In this document: positions 34,084 to 43,554 of the stretch, piece after piece | Position numbering within the stretch: position 1 is the first letter of the stretch | How the letters are laid out: every line of letters starts with the position of its first letter | NCBI GenBank assembly: GCA_965221855.1 | Contig: CBDCSV010000004.1 | Coordinates: 18,665 to 82,664 of the forward strand | Source of the DNA: JAJDXO01 sp965221855 | GTDB taxonomy: Bacteria; Pseudomonadota; Alphaproteobacteria; Rhodospirillales; UBA2165 | Reading direction: 5' to 3' | DNA: 64,000 bases | Program-made: the position numbers and the translations under genes | The notes under the pieces: model-generated | What the model saw: the letters and a program-made list of their open reading frames with translations, nothing else | What the model was told of the DNA's origin: nothing | The model's database searches: none

Positions 34084-34560
34084 CTAGTTGAGGGTGCGCC
34101 AGGTGCCGTCCGCATTGCGGCAGGCGGTGCCGGTGATCACTTCGGTGCGGCCCTTGATGGTCACTTCGTGCTGGTACTCGCGGCAGTCCTCGCCGCGCGC
34201 CGTCTGATAGGTCCGGGTCGGCGTGATCCGTCCGCTGTTGCCGCTGTCCGGATTGACCCAGCTCGACGCCTGACCGACCGGATTGCGCTCGAGCGCCGCC
34301 TGTTGGGTCTGGCCGGCTTTCATGCGGTCCACTTCGTCCATGGTCTTGCCGATCTCGCTGCCGAGGAACGCGCCGCCAAGCGTGCCGAGCGCCACCGCCA
34401 CCAACTGGCCTTTCCCTTCGCCGACGTGCGAGCCCAAAACGGCGCCGGCGCCGGCGCCCAGAATGGTTCCGATCGTTTGCTTCGGGTTGTTTTGCGTACC
34501 GACGCAGGCGGCCAGAAAGCCCGTGATCAGAATTACGGAGATGAGACGTCGGGAGTTCAT
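34084..34560 (-). CDS. RT0821/Lpp0805-type surface lipoprotein (17-kDa antigen-like)
   Basis: 158-residue predicted lipoprotein with lipobox LAAC at about residues 16-19. A glycine-zipper segment (ILGAGAGAVLGSHVGEGKGQLVAVALG) resembles the rickettsial 17-kDa antigen. A C-terminal domain with CREYQHEVTIKGR and a second Cys (TACRNADGTW) is typical of the RT0821/Lpp0805 group. ATG 34560 is used because it gives the signal peptide. The role is envelope-associated and not known in detail. The flanking gaps show no other gene. Confidence 0.85.
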   Translation of the reverse strand: MNSRRLISVILITGFLAACVGTQNNPKQTIGTILGAGAGAVLGSHVGEGKGQLVAVALGTLGGAFLGSEIGKTMDEVDRMKAGQTQQAALERNPVGQASSWVNPDSGNSGRITPTRTYQTARGEDCREYQHEVTIKGRTEVITGTACRNADGTWRTLN

Positions 34561-34719
34561 TGACTTGGTCCTCTGAGTGGTGTGCCTTGGAAACTGGAAT
34601 GATATGTGAATTATATGCGTCGACCAGACCGAAATTATCCGTAATTGGACCCACGCGAGCACACAATTGTGGCTTTCTTGTGGCGTCCGTCGACTTGTCC
34701 ATCAGTATAGTATCAAGTC

Positions 34720-35322
34720 ATGGATGAAAGATTAACGCTAAATCCGGCGAATCCCGTCTCCCTGTTCCGGGAATGGTTCGACGAGGCCAAGGAGGCCGAG
34801 CCCTACAACACCGACGCGGCGGCGCTGGCGACGGCGTCCGCCGATGGCGCGCCGACGGTGCGCATGGTCCTGCTGAAGGATATCGACGATGACGGCGGGT
34901 TTGTGTTCTACACCAACTCGGAAAGCCGGAAGGGCGTCCAACTGGCCGAAAATCCGCGCGCATCCTTGTGTTTCTACTGGAAGGCCCTGAAGCGGGAGGT
35001 GTTGATCGACGGGGTGGTCGAGAAGGTCTCCAGCGAGGTCGCGGACGCCTATTTCGCCACCCGGAGCCGGGCCAGTCAGATCGCGGCGTGGGCGTCCGAG
35101 CAATCCCGGCCCATGGAAGGCCGCTTCGATTTGGAAAAGCGATTAGCCGAGTTCACGGCGAAATTCGGCGTCGGCGCCGTGCCGCGGCCGCCCCATTGGG
35201 ACGGGTACCGGCTGATCGCCGAGCGGATCGAGTTCTGGACGGATAGACGGTTCCGTCTTCATGACCGGACCGCGTATTATCGCGAAGACGGTGGATGGCG
35301 CAGCGAGAAGCTGCACCCGTGA
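34720..35322 (+). CDS. pdxH: Pyridoxamine 5'-phosphate oxidase
   Basis: 200-residue FMN enzyme that oxidises pyridoxine/pyridoxamine phosphate to pyridoxal phosphate. It has PTVRMVLLKDID, FYTNSESRKGVQLAENP and FYWKALKREVLIDG for FMN binding, and the C-terminal signature IEFWTDRRFRLHDR. The final KLHP is typical. Confidence 0.94.
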   Translation: MDERLTLNPANPVSLFREWFDEAKEAEPYNTDAAALATASADGAPTVRMVLLKDIDDDGGFVFYTNSESRKGVQLAENPRASLCFYWKALKREVLIDGVVEKVSSEVADAYFATRSRASQIAAWASEQSRPMEGRFDLEKRLAEFTAKFGVGAVPRPPHWDGYRLIAERIEFWTDRRFRLHDRTAYYREDGGWRSEKLHP

Positions 35323-35351
35323 TCGCCGGGTGACGCAATGCGGGGGGAGAA

Positions 35352-36305
35352 TTGAGCACCGCGTTACCAAGGGAAATATTGGAGAGGGACAAGGCCGGCC
35401 GGCTGATGCGGGCGGCGACCTACGCGTCCGTCTCGGTGGCTTCGGTGCTGATCCTCGCCAAGACCGGCGCCTGGCTGTTCACCGAGTCGGTCAGCCTGCT
35501 GTCTTCGCTGGTCGATTCCCTGCTCGATGCCGGCGCATCGATCGTCAATCTGCTGGCGGTCCGTCATGCGCTTCAGCCGGCGGACCGGGAGCACCGGTTC
35601 GGGCACGGCAAGGCGGAGCCCTTGGCCGGGCTCGCCCAGTCGGCGTTTATCGCCGGTTCCGGTATATTCCTGCTGTTGGAATCGGCTGACCGGCTGATCA
35701 ATCCCATGCCGGTCGAAAACGGCGCCGTCGGCATCGCGGTGATGGTCCTGGCCATTGTCCTGACCCTCGGGCTGGTGCTGTTCCAGCGCTATGTGGTCAA
35801 GAAGACCAATTCGGTCGCGATCGCGGCCGACTCGCTTCACTACCGGGTCGACATCCTGGTCAACGCCGCGGTCATCGTCTCCCTGGTGCTCGCCAGTTAT
35901 CAGGGCTGGCTGCTGGCCGACCCGCTGTTCGCCATCGCCATTGTCGCCTATATGGCGTGGGGGTCGCTGTCCATCGCCCGGGAATCCATCAACAGTCTGA
36001 TGGACAGGGAACTGCCCGACGAGGACCGGATCAGGATTCGCGACATCGCCATGGGCCATCCCGAGGTTCTCGACGTGCACGACATGCGCACCCGCACGGC
36101 CGGGCCGGATACCTTTATACAGCTCCATCTGGAGCTGCCGGGCCATCTCCTGCTGGAGGAGGCGCACAGGATCTCGGACGAGGTCATGTACCGGGTGGAG
36201 GACGCCTTCCCCAATGCCGAGGTTCTCATTCATCAGGACCCGGAGGGCGTCGATGAGCGGCGGGACGAGATCGAGGCGTCCGGGGAGCAGGCCGGTCCGG
36301 CTTAA
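35352..36305 (+). CDS. Cation diffusion facilitator (FieF/YiiP-type) transporter
   Basis: 317-residue divalent-metal/proton antiporter. Six membrane helices are expected. DSLLDAGAS in helix 2 and SLHYRVDILVNA in helix 5 give the Asp/His zinc-site pattern of YiiP. EHRFGHGKAEPLAGLAQS is the conserved loop. The cytoplasmic C-terminal domain begins near residue 215. The start is TTG 35352. Zn(II) or Fe(II) export is inferred from family. Confidence 0.92.
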   Translation: MSTALPREILERDKAGRLMRAATYASVSVASVLILAKTGAWLFTESVSLLSSLVDSLLDAGASIVNLLAVRHALQPADREHRFGHGKAEPLAGLAQSAFIAGSGIFLLLESADRLINPMPVENGAVGIAVMVLAIVLTLGLVLFQRYVVKKTNSVAIAADSLHYRVDILVNAAVIVSLVLASYQGWLLADPLFAIAIVAYMAWGSLSIARESINSLMDRELPDEDRIRIRDIAMGHPEVLDVHDMRTRTAGPDTFIQLHLELPGHLLLEEAHRISDEVMYRVEDAFPNAEVLIHQDPEGVDERRDEIEASGEQAGPA

Positions 36306-36391
36306 GCCTTTGGAAATTCGTTGAATTTTTTCTCGGCCCCGTCCATGATCAATAGCTGGAATACGTGCCCAACAAGCCCTGGTGAATAGCC

Positions 36392-37258
36392 TTGGCCCAT
36401 AAGATCATCCTGGTTCCGCTCGATGGCGGGCCCTCCGGTGAGGCGGTGCTCGCGGTGGCCCATGGAATAGCCGGCCGCAACAACGCGCACCTGGAAATTT
36501 TTCATGCTCAGCCCGATTCGAAGGAAGCGGTACCGCTGCTCGGCGAGGGCATGTCCGGCGCCATGATCGAGGAGATGATGGAGCTTGCCGACCGGGACGC
36601 CGAAAGCCGGACGCAGATCGCATACCGCCACTATCAGGAATTTCGCGAGGCGCACGGCCTGGCCGAGGCGGCAGACGGGCCGAGCGACGAGATTTCCGTC
36701 AACTGGTCGACCGAAACCGGCCGTGAGGACGAACTTGTGGCCCGGCACGGCCGGCTGGCCGACCTGATCGTCATCGGCCGTCCCGACCGGGATGTCGAGC
36801 GGCCGTCCTTGATGACATTGCACGCGGCAATCTTCGAGACCGGAAAACCGGTGCTGGTCGTCCCGCCCAATCCCCGGACCACGGCGCCGACCAATGTGGC
36901 GATCGCCTGGAACGGCAGCGCGGAGGCTTCCCGGGCCGTCGCCGGCGCAATGCCGGCCCTGCAAAAGGCGGCCAAGGTGACGATCACAACGGTGGAGACC
37001 GAAAAATCCGCGGGCCGCATATCAGCCTCCGAACTGGTCCGGTATCTGAGCTGGCACGGCGTTTCCAGCGAACAGCAGACGGTCTCGCCGGCCGGCTATT
37101 CGGTGGGCAAGGCGCTGCTGCTGCAGGCCGGCAAGGACGGCGTGGATTTGCTGGTCATGGGCGCCTACACCCATAGCCGGGTGATCCAGATCATCCTCGG
37201 CGGCGTGACCCGTCATGTCCTGTCCGAGGCCGAACTGCCGGTTTTGATGTCTCACTGA
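36392..37258 (+). CDS. Universal stress protein, tandem domains
   Basis: 288-residue protein with two UspA-like halves. The C-terminal half has the nucleotide-binding pattern GAYTHSRVIQIILGGVTRHVL. The N-terminal half starts KIILVPLDGGPSGEAVLAVA. The likely start is TTG 36392. A related tandem protein is encoded at 42718-43554. Its exact role is unknown. Confidence 0.88.
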   Translation: MAHKIILVPLDGGPSGEAVLAVAHGIAGRNNAHLEIFHAQPDSKEAVPLLGEGMSGAMIEEMMELADRDAESRTQIAYRHYQEFREAHGLAEAADGPSDEISVNWSTETGREDELVARHGRLADLIVIGRPDRDVERPSLMTLHAAIFETGKPVLVVPPNPRTTAPTNVAIAWNGSAEASRAVAGAMPALQKAAKVTITTVETEKSAGRISASELVRYLSWHGVSSEQQTVSPAGYSVGKALLLQAGKDGVDLLVMGAYTHSRVIQIILGGVTRHVLSEAELPVLMSH

Positions 37259-37301
37259 ACCGCGGCGCCGCCGCGCGTCCTGCCGCCAGACCGGGGAGCC
37301 C

Positions 37302-38042
37302 ATGGCCGAATTCGAGCACACTGTCATCGTCACCGGCGCGAGCAGGGGAATCGGTCACGCGACGTCGATCCATTTCATGCGGCGGGGTTGGCGGATCATC
37401 ACCTGCTCCAGGGACGATGTCCCCGCCGAATGCGGCCGTGATCCCCGGTGGACCTGTCACATTCCGACCGATCTCTCGAATCCCGAGAGCGTCCGGCGGA
37501 TGATCGAACGCGCCAATGAAGAGCTCGGGGACGATGCCCTGCACGCCCTGGTCAACAACGCGGGCATGTCGCCGAAGACGCCCTACAAGGAGCGGCTCGG
37601 GGTGCTGAACGGCGACATTGATGCGTGGCGCGAGGTGTTCGATATCAACTTCTTCGCGCCTCTGGAACTGGGGCGCGGCTTTGCTTCGGCCCTCAGAAAG
37701 GGCAGGGGGGCGATCGTCAACATCACCTCCATCGCCGGCCACAAGATCCATCCCTTTGCCGGATCCGCCTATTCGTCCTCGAAGGCCGCGCTCTCCGCGC
37801 TCACCCGTGAAATGGCCAACGAATTTGCTTCGCTCGGCGTGCGGGTCAACGCCGTTTGCCCGGGTGAGATCGAAACCGACATGATCCAGCCAGAATACGA
37901 AATGCTCATCCCCCGAATACCGCTGGAGCGGATGGGCACCACCGAGGACGTGGCCAAGGCGATCTTCTATCTTGCGACCGATGAATCGTCTTACGTCACC
38001 GGCACCGAAATCTGGGTCACGGGCGGCCAGCATATGTTCTAG
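37302..38042 (+). CDS. Short-chain dehydrogenase/reductase
   Basis: 246-residue NAD(P)-dependent oxidoreductase of the classical SDR type. The nucleotide-binding motif TGASRGIGHATSIHF is at residues 10-24. The active site is NITSIAGHKIHPFAGSAYSS with YSSSK (Tyr-x3-Lys). The C-terminus VTGTEIWVTGGQHM is family-typical. The substrate is unknown; FabG-like 3-oxoacyl reductases are the closest pattern. Confidence 0.9.
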   Translation: MAEFEHTVIVTGASRGIGHATSIHFMRRGWRIITCSRDDVPAECGRDPRWTCHIPTDLSNPESVRRMIERANEELGDDALHALVNNAGMSPKTPYKERLGVLNGDIDAWREVFDINFFAPLELGRGFASALRKGRGAIVNITSIAGHKIHPFAGSAYSSSKAALSALTREMANEFASLGVRVNAVCPGEIETDMIQPEYEMLIPRIPLERMGTTEDVAKAIFYLATDESSYVTGTEIWVTGGQHMF

Positions 38043-38062
38043 CACCAAAATCGGCGCCGCGA

Positions 38063-38605
38063 TTACCCCCGGGCCTTGAGGGTTACCAGCCAGCGCCTGC
38101 GTTTCTCCAGACGTTCCAGGTCGTGGCCCAGCCACTCGGCGAGCAGGCCGCCATCGCCTTCGAGCCCCTCGGCCAGGTCTCCCAGGCGGGCGAGTTCGGT
38201 GTCGCAGGCTTCGATCACCGTTTCGATCTGCCGGCCGCGCTCGCCGTCGGGCAGCAGGTGGATGAACCGGAACTTCAACGCCAGGACGAGCTCGTTGAGG
38301 CTGGACGCCTCGGCTCGGACGTCGGCGGCGAGCAGGCTCGCCAGCATCTCCCGCCCTTCGCCGGTCATTTGCAGGATCTGGTCCTGTCCCTCCGGAATTT
38401 CCCCGTCGGCCGGCTCGACCAGCCCCTCGTAGCGCAGCAGCTCGATGGATTCCCCCATCAGTTCCAGCGACGGGCCGGTCACCCGGCTGACGAAATACCG
38501 AATCTCGCTCGCCAGATCGCCATAGGCCTTCGGGCCATCCGAGAGAATGCCGAGAGCGCACAGGCGGACGGCTTCTTTCGGCGTCAGGGTGTTGTCGGCA
38601 TACAC
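38063..38605 (-). CDS. PadR-like winged-helix protein, probable regulator
   Basis: 180-residue protein. The N-terminal half (TPKEAVRLCALGILSDGPKA, then ELMGESIELLRYEGLVEP) matches the winged-helix fold of PadR-type repressors. The C-terminal half is helical (ALKFRFIHLLPDGER, LARLGDLAEGLEGDGGLLAEWL), as in the PadR dimerisation part. The start is GTG 38605. An IS630-A copy lies 44 bp upstream of the start and may have changed its promoter. The target is unknown. Confidence 0.65.
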   Translation of the reverse strand: MYADNTLTPKEAVRLCALGILSDGPKAYGDLASEIRYFVSRVTGPSLELMGESIELLRYEGLVEPADGEIPEGQDQILQMTGEGREMLASLLAADVRAEASSLNELVLALKFRFIHLLPDGERGRQIETVIEACDTELARLGDLAEGLEGDGGLLAEWLGHDLERLEKRRRWLVTLKARG

Positions 38606-38648
38606 GGCGGCGCGGTGCTTCTACGGGACCCGGATATCCCGAAGATTA

Positions 38649-39698
38649 GAGCGTTTCATATTTTGACGGAAGCGTATCCTGCGTTTTTGAAGTAGTTGGC
38701 GCATTGCTGTGGCTCGATGGTGTCGATGAGGCTCCCGAGATGGCGCCATAAGTCGTCGATCTCCCGCTTCTGGGCGTTTCTCATCCAGTGCTTGATTTGG
38801 GCAAAGGTCTGCTCGATGGGATTGAGGTCGGGGGAATATTTGGGCAGGAGCCACAGCTTGGCTCCGGCGGCACGGATGGCGTTTCGCACGGCTTTTGACT
38901 TGTGGCTGCCGAGATTGTCCATGATGACGATGTCGCCGGGCACCAGGGTCGGCACGAGCAGCTGCTCGACGTAGGCGCGGAAGCACACGCCATTGATGGG
39001 GCCGTCGAAGACGCAGGGCGCGGTGAACCGGTCGCAGCGCAGCGCGCCGATGAAGGTCAGGGTGTGCCACCGCCCATGGGGGGCAAAGCCGCGGACCCGC
39101 TCCCCTTTCGGCCCCCAGCCGCGCAGCGGGGCCATATTGGTCCGGATCCAGGTTTCATCAATGAATACCAGCCGTTCGGGATCAAGCTTTGCCTGCCACG
39201 CCTTCCAGCGCCTGCGATGGCGGGCGATGTCCGCGCGCGCCCGTTCAACGGCGAACAGGGTTTTTTTTAAAGCGCAGCCCTTCACGGCGCAGAAACAGCC
39301 ATACCGTGCTGTGGGATACCCTGACACCCCGAGCGGCCAACTCGTCTCTCAACCGATGCAGCGTCAGATGCGGCTCCTGGTCGATCCGGCCGACAATGAA
39401 CTCCCGATGGGGCTCAAGAACCCGGCGGCGGTGACCGCCCATCTTGCCGGGCGCAACACTCCCCGTCCGCCGGTAGCGCTGCGACCACTTAACCACGCTC
39501 GAAACCGCAACCCCAAACCGAGCCGCTACAGCGCGGCAACTCTCCCCCGCCAAAACCGCCAAAACAACACGCTCTCGCAAATCAATCGAATAAGGTCTCG
39601 CCATGAATGCTGGCCTCCTTGCCCAGCATCCATCTTGAATCATGGTTCGCCCATACTTGGGAATCCCTAAAATGATTCAATCAATCTCAAATACGCTC
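38649..39698. mobile_element. IS630-family element type A, copy 2
   Basis: 1050-bp copy, virtually identical to 14405-15454 but inverted, between TA 38647-38648 and TA 39699-39700. It separates the PadR-like gene from hemA. Confidence 0.9.
38656..39604 (-). CDS. IS630-family transposase (type A copy 2), two overlapping frames
   Basis: Same protein pair as in copy 1: a helix-turn-helix frame (MARPYSIDLRERVVLAVLAG) and a DDE frame (FIDETWIRTNM, DIVIMDNLGSHKS, YSPDLNPIEQTFAQIK). They meet at an A8 run near 39261-39268 (minus strand). No inactivating change is visible. Confidence 0.88.
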
Positions 39699-39737
39699 TA
39701 GCACACGGCGTGCCAGCGATAGAATGAAGGGGCCCGG

Positions 39738-40949
39738 TCAGGCCGCGGCCTTTATGCCGAGCCGGCTCCAAACGTCCTTCAGCGCCGCGACCAGCGCGTC
39801 CATATGAGCATCGGTGTGGAGCGGCGTCGGCGTGAACCGCAGCCGCTCGGTGCCGCGTGGAACCGTCGGATAGTTGATCGGCTGGACGTAGATGCCGTGG
39901 CGCTCCATCAGGGCGTCGCCGGCCTGCTTGCACAGCACCGGATCGCCCACCATGACCGGCACGATATGGCTGACCGACGGCATCACCGGGATTCCGGCCG
40001 CGGTCAGTTTGGCATTGAGGGTGGCGGCCCGCTCCTGGAGGCGTACCCGGAGATCGTTGTGCGCCCTCACGTGCCGCACGCTGGCGAGCGCGCCGGCGGC
40101 GACGCCCGGCGGAATGGCGGTCGAGAAAATGAACCCGTCGCCGTAGGAACGGACGAAATCGCACATGGCGGCGGAACCGGCTATGTAACCGCCGATGACG
40201 CCGAAGGCCTTGGCGAGCGTACCCTGGATTATGTCGATCCGGTCCATCAGGCCGTCGCGCTCGGCGACGCCGCCGCCGCTTTCGCCGTACATGCCGACCG
40301 CGTGAACCTCGTCGATGAAGGTGAGGGCGTCGTATTTGCCGCAGACGTCGAGAATGTTCCGGATGGGCGCGATATCGCCATCCATGGAATAAACGGACTC
40401 GAACGCCACCAGTTTCGGCCGGCCGGGCTCAATGCCCTGCAGCTTGGCCTCCAGGTCGCCGACGTCGTTGTGGGCGAAGATGCGCTTGTCGGCGCGCGAG
40501 TGCCTGATGCCGGCGATCATCGAATTGTGGTTGTCCGCGTCCGAGAGGATCACGCAGTCGGGCAGCATGGCGCCGATGGTGCTGAGCGTGGTGAGGTTGG
40601 CCACGTAGCCCGAGGTGAAGAGCAGCGCCGCCTCCTTGCCGTGGAGGTCGGCCAGTTCCCGTTCCAGCAGCACATGATAATGGTTGGTGCCCGCGATGTT
40701 GCGGGTGCCGCCGGCGCCGGCGCCGCATTTGTCGATGGCGGCGTGCATGGCTTTCAGCACGACCGGGCTCTGACCCATGCCGAGATAGTCGTTGGAGCAC
40801 CAGACGGTTACGTCCTCGGTGCCGGGCCCAAGGTGACTGACCGCGCCCGGGAAACCGCCCGCCTTGCGTTCCAGGTCGGCGAACACGCGATAGCGGCCCT
40901 CGGTGCGAAGGTCGCCTAGCCTTTCCACGAAAAACCGTTCGTAGTCCAT
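39738..40949 (-). CDS. hemA: 5-aminolevulinate synthase
   Basis: 403-residue PLP enzyme of the Shemin pathway that condenses glycine and succinyl-CoA, the first step of haem synthesis in alphaproteobacteria. Motifs are CSNDYLGMGQSPVVLKAM, GTRNIAGTNHYH, the aldimine-forming Lys in GTLAKAFGVIGGYIAGSA, and FIDEVHAVGMYG. ATG 40949 (MDYERFF) is preferred; an upstream in-frame ATG at 41009 would add a non-conserved 20-residue leader. Confidence 0.95.
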   Translation of the reverse strand: MDYERFFVERLGDLRTEGRYRVFADLERKAGGFPGAVSHLGPGTEDVTVWCSNDYLGMGQSPVVLKAMHAAIDKCGAGAGGTRNIAGTNHYHVLLERELADLHGKEAALLFTSGYVANLTTLSTIGAMLPDCVILSDADNHNSMIAGIRHSRADKRIFAHNDVGDLEAKLQGIEPGRPKLVAFESVYSMDGDIAPIRNILDVCGKYDALTFIDEVHAVGMYGESGGGVAERDGLMDRIDIIQGTLAKAFGVIGGYIAGSAAMCDFVRSYGDGFIFSTAIPPGVAAGALASVRHVRAHNDLRVRLQERAATLNAKLTAAGIPVMPSVSHIVPVMVGDPVLCKQAGDALMERHGIYVQPINYPTVPRGTERLRFTPTPLHTDAHMDALVAALKDVWSRLGIKAAA

Positions 40950-41061
40950 GTGTTCGTTGGGTCCCGATCCCCCGGGCTCCGTCTTCGCCGGCCGGGGGCC
41001 ATCCTCCATGACAGCCGAATTCGGCTATTCATCCCACATTGTACTTCCCGGCTCCACAATT

Positions 41062-41086
41062 AAAACGCCAATTTTCCCAGCGTTTT
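41062..41086 (-). terminator. Weak hairpin between aminotransferase and hemA
   Basis: AAAACGC (41062-41068) pairs with GCGTTTT (41080-41086) around an 11-base loop, downstream of the aminotransferase stop on the minus strand. The T-run is part of the stem, so terminator function is only possible. Confidence 0.3.
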
Positions 41087-41118
41087 TAGGCATCTGGCCC
41101 GGTTTGTTGGAATGCGGG

Positions 41119-42504
41119 CTAATCCCTCAGGCCCTCGCGTTCGACCATCGCCGATGTTTCGTCCAGGGCCTTTTCCACGATGCCGAACAACCGGTCGATA
41201 TGATCTTCGTCGATCACCAGCGGCGGCGAAAAAGCCAGCGTGTCGCCGATACCGCGGGTGATCACGCCGCCGTCCTCGGCGTGACGGGCCGCGAATGCCG
41301 CGACCATGTGCGAGGCATCGAACGGTTCGCCGGTCTCCTTGTTCTTGACGATCTCCAGGCCGCCGACCATGCCCAGTCCCCGGGCTTCGCCGATCAGCGG
41401 GTGTTCGCCCGCCCGGCGAAGCGCGGCCTGGAAATGGGGCGCGACACGTTCCACATGACTTGATATCTGGATCTCGTCGTAAATCTTCAAGGTCTCATTG
41501 GCGACGGCGCAGGAAACCGGGTGTCCGCCATAGGTGAAGCCGTGGCCGAACACGCCGATCTTCTCGCTCTCCCTGACCATCGCCTGATAAATCGGGTCCG
41601 AAATCATCAGCGCCGAGATGGGCAGATAGCCCGACGACAGCGCCTTGGCCATGGTCATCATGTCGGGTCGGAGGTCGAAGGTCTCGGTGCCGAAGCGTTT
41701 TCCCGTCCGGAAGAAGCCGCAGATGACCTCATCGACGATGAACAGGATATCGTTGGCCTCGAGGATCGGCTGGATGCGCTCGAAGTACCCCTCGGGCGGC
41801 GGGATCACGCCGCCGGCGCCCATCACCGGTTCGGCGATGAAGGCGGCGATGGTGTCCGCGCCTTCGCGTTCGATGAGTTCCTCGAGATCGCGGCCACAGC
41901 GGTCCGAGAATTCCACCTCGGTTTCGCCGGGTTCGGCATACCGGTAGTGGTGCGGGCACGAGGTGTGCAGGAAGCGGTCGATGGGCAGATCGAAATCCCG
42001 ATGGTTGTTGGGCAGGCCGGTCAGACTCGCGGTGGCGATGGTGACCCCGTGATAGGCCTTGGTCCTGGAGATTATCTTTTTCTTCTCGGGCCGGTCATGG
42101 GCGTTATTGAAGTACCAGGCGAGCTTGATGGCGGTGTCGTTGGCCTCGGAGCCGGAGTTGGCGAAAAACACCTTGGACATGGGCACCGGAGCGAGTTCTA
42201 GGAGTTTCTCGGCCAAATCGATCCCGGGCTCGTGGGATTTGCCGGTGAAGGTGTGATAGAAGGGCAGCTTCGCCATCGCCCCGGCCGCGGCCTCGACCAG
42301 GCGCTCCTGCTGGAAACCCAGCGACGCGCACCACAGGCCCGCCAGCGCATCGATGTATTCCTTCCCCTGATCGTCGATCACCCGAACGCCGTCGCCGCGG
42401 CTCATGACCACCGGTCCGACGTCCTGATGGGTCCTGAGGTTGGTGTAGGGATGAATCAGGGATGCGACATCCCGGGCGGCGGGTGAGTTGGCGCGTATGG
42501 TCAT
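41119..42504 (-). CDS. Class III aminotransferase (omega-amino acid/diamine type)
   Basis: 461-residue PLP-dependent aminotransferase. Motifs include ALAGLWCASLGFQQERLVEA, ANSGSEANDTAIKLAW (PLP phosphate binding), FIVDEVICGFFRTGKRFG (Asp that contacts the pyridine N) and MAKALSSGYLPISALMI (Schiff-base Lys). The set is typical of beta-alanine/putrescine-pyruvate aminotransferases, but the substrate is not determined. ATG 42504 gives the family N-terminus; the long open frame upstream to 44514 is not coding. Confidence 0.92.
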   Translation of the reverse strand: MTIRANSPAARDVASLIHPYTNLRTHQDVGPVVMSRGDGVRVIDDQGKEYIDALAGLWCASLGFQQERLVEAAAGAMAKLPFYHTFTGKSHEPGIDLAEKLLELAPVPMSKVFFANSGSEANDTAIKLAWYFNNAHDRPEKKKIISRTKAYHGVTIATASLTGLPNNHRDFDLPIDRFLHTSCPHHYRYAEPGETEVEFSDRCGRDLEELIEREGADTIAAFIAEPVMGAGGVIPPPEGYFERIQPILEANDILFIVDEVICGFFRTGKRFGTETFDLRPDMMTMAKALSSGYLPISALMISDPIYQAMVRESEKIGVFGHGFTYGGHPVSCAVANETLKIYDEIQISSHVERVAPHFQAALRRAGEHPLIGEARGLGMVGGLEIVKNKETGEPFDASHMVAAFAARHAEDGGVITRGIGDTLAFSPPLVIDEDHIDRLFGIVEKALDETSAMVEREGLRD

Positions 42505-42717
42505 GGAAATGCTCCCTCGGCGGGTGAACGACACTTTGGGCGGGAGCGTAGCGGGCATTGGCGGGCCCGGCAACCGGCGGCGGCGGCCGGGAAAACCCGG
42601 GCGCGGCCGTAGCTGTCGTCGAAGCGCTCGATGTCGTCCTCGCCGGGATAGCCGCGGTTGGCGTCGCCCGGCCCGCCGCTCTATGATCCCGCGGGACAAT
42701 TTGCGGAGGACGACGAC

Positions 42718-43554
42718 GTGGCCCTGAAAGACCTGCTTGTACATGTGGACGGAAGCAATGCCAGCGCGGCTCGGCTGGCCGCGGCGATCCGCCTGGCCGA
42801 AACCCATGACGCCCATTTGATCGGCATTTTCGTCAAGGGAGCGGCCAACCTGCCGAGCATCGCCTCGCCCGAGATGACCCAGGAATTCATGAAGATCCAG
42901 GAAGCCTACACGGCGGAGACGGCGGCGATGGCCGAGGCGCAGTTCGAGGAATACGCCAAGGCGAGCGGCGCCGCCGCGGAATGGCGGGTGGTGAGCGGCG
43001 ATCCGGTCGAACAGTTGGCGCTGCACGGCCGGTATGTGGACCTCGTCGTCGCCGGCCAGCAGGATCCGCAGGCGGCCGATTTGCCGGTGCTCCAGGACGT
43101 CCCGGACCGGCTGATTCTCTCCGTCGGCCGCCCGGTTCTGGTCGTGCCCCATGCCGGCGAGTATCCGGCCATGGGCGGCAACATCATGGTCGCCTGGGAC
43201 GCCAGCCGCCTCGCCACCCGCGCGGTCAACGACGCGCTCCCGCTGCTGGAAAAGGCCGGGAAGGTCAATATCCTGGCCGCAAATCCCGCCACCGGCGCAA
43301 CCGGCCACGGCGACGTCCCGAGCGCCGATATCGCCCTTCATCTCGCGCGCCACGGGGTCAACGCCGAGGCCCACACCATCACCGCGGAGGACATGGACAT
43401 CGGCAATCTGCTGCTGTCGCGGGCGGCGGATTTCGGCGCCGACATGATCGTCATGGGCGCCTACGGCCACCGGCGGCTTCGCGAACTGGTGCTTGGCGGC
43501 GCCACCCGGCACATGCTCAAGCACATGACCGTCCCGGTGTTCATGGCCCATTAG
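42718..43554 (+). CDS. Universal stress protein, tandem domains
   Basis: 278-residue two-domain UspA-like protein. LLVHVDGSNASAARLAAAI starts the first domain. GAYGHRRLRELVLGGATRHML near the C-terminus is the ATP-binding G-x2-G-x9-G pattern. The start is GTG 42718 behind a GGAGGACGACG site. It overlaps the convergent permease stop by four bases. Confidence 0.88.
   Translation: MALKDLLVHVDGSNASAARLAAAIRLAETHDAHLIGIFVKGAANLPSIASPEMTQEFMKIQEAYTAETAAMAEAQFEEYAKASGAAAEWRVVSGDPVEQLALHGRYVDLVVAGQQDPQAADLPVLQDVPDRLILSVGRPVLVVPHAGEYPAMGGNIMVAWDASRLATRAVNDALPLLEKAGKVNILAANPATGATGHGDVPSADIALHLARHGVNAEAHTITAEDMDIGNLLLSRAADFGADMIVMGAYGHRRLRELVLGGATRHMLKHMTVPVFMAH

Noticed and set aside
42560..42660. Possible C-terminal gene fragment (minus-strand PGDANRGYPGEDDIERF)
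   Set aside because: It looks protein-like, but I cannot assign a family and the piece is too short to support a feature.
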